DNA of 64,000 bases from Massilia agrisoli (GTDB lineage Bacteria; Pseudomonadota; Gammaproteobacteria; Burkholderiales; Burkholderiaceae_D): contig NZ_JAJHPV010000014.1 in NCBI RefSeq assembly GCF_020831365.1, forward strand, positions 186,001-250,000, written 5' to 3'. The position numbers and the translations under genes are program-made. The notes under the pieces were generated by a model. It had not been told where the DNA came from. It was given only the letters and a program-made list of their open reading frames with translations, and did not search any database. Shown in pieces: positions 63,968-64,000 of this stretch (positions are counted from its first letter, which is position 1; every line of letters begins with the position of its first letter).

Positions 63968-64000
63968 CTACAGGTTCAGGCGCGGCAGGAAGCCGCCTGG
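63968..64000 (-). CDS. Possible C-terminal tail of a minus-strand gene
   Basis: Ten open codons (PGGFLPRLNL) end in a TAG at 63968 just beyond the hairpin. The position and sequence suggest the tail of a further convergent gene. Far too short to name. Confidence 0.3.
   Translation of the reverse strand, partial: PGGFLPRLNL

Overview
The window is a GC-rich bacterial chromosome segment with no plasmid, phage or rRNA genes. A PEP-CTERM/exosortase-sorted protein, a CioAB-type quinol oxidase, a LigD/Ku repair pair, a guanidine-II riboswitch ahead of sugE and many short REP-like palindromes point to a betaproteobacterium of the Oxalobacteraceae (Massilia/Duganella-like). That placement is inferred from gene content, not from a marker gene.

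Layout. 0-4.1 kb: minus-strand signalling genes (PAS/GAF histidine kinase cut by the window edge, a MetE-like enzyme, a PAS-receiver protein). 4.3-4.5 kb: a 196-bp element with 18-bp terminal inverted repeats carrying a REP pair. 4.7-8.3 kb: a small hypothetical gene, a YfiR-like protein coupled to a CHASE8-like hybrid kinase, and a PEP-CTERM protein. 8.7-9.1 kb: two near-identical tRNA-Arg(ACG) units. 9.3-12 kb: lactate/2-hydroxyacid enzymes and a Pro/Ala-rich secreted protein. 12.1-17 kb: non-homologous end joining (ligD converging on an SDR-ku-small membrane protein operon). 17-36.5 kb: ordinary accessory and housekeeping genes: SulP transporter, DinB, acyltransferase, arsC, OYE reductase, sugE with riboswitch, zinc hydrolase, acyltransferase 3, pirin/azoR/LysR, psd, TonB receptor, two transport or nuclease genes, cioAB, and a repeat-rich envelope protein.

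37.1-60.5 kb is the most unusual part. Two gene blocks face each other. The plus-strand block encodes a large atypical transpeptidase PBP, a protein with an HTH-like tail, an unknown protein, an SPFH-like protein, a duplicated Lon-protease-like protein, a zinc-ribbon/SPFH/coiled-coil protein and a SHOCT-Ser/Thr kinase-FGE-fold fusion. The minus-strand block encodes a second Ser/Thr kinase, a SEDS (FtsW/RodA) protein with an FHA-like N-terminal extension, an unknown protein with a possible degenerate FHA end, an SH3 protein, a PP2C phosphatase and an FHA protein. Kinase, phosphatase, FHA, SEDS and PBP is the same parts list as the actinobacterial pstP-rodA-pbpA-pknA/pknB-fha cluster. I infer a phospho-regulated envelope or peptidoglycan machine with added SPFH and Lon-like parts. 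Ordinary genes (DUF5694, FKBP, DUF1801, MFS, GNAT) and a decayed glutathione S-transferase fragment sit between the blocks.

60.6-64 kb: glycine-zipper protein, membrane metallophosphoesterase, M28 peptidase and the possible tail of one more minus-strand gene.
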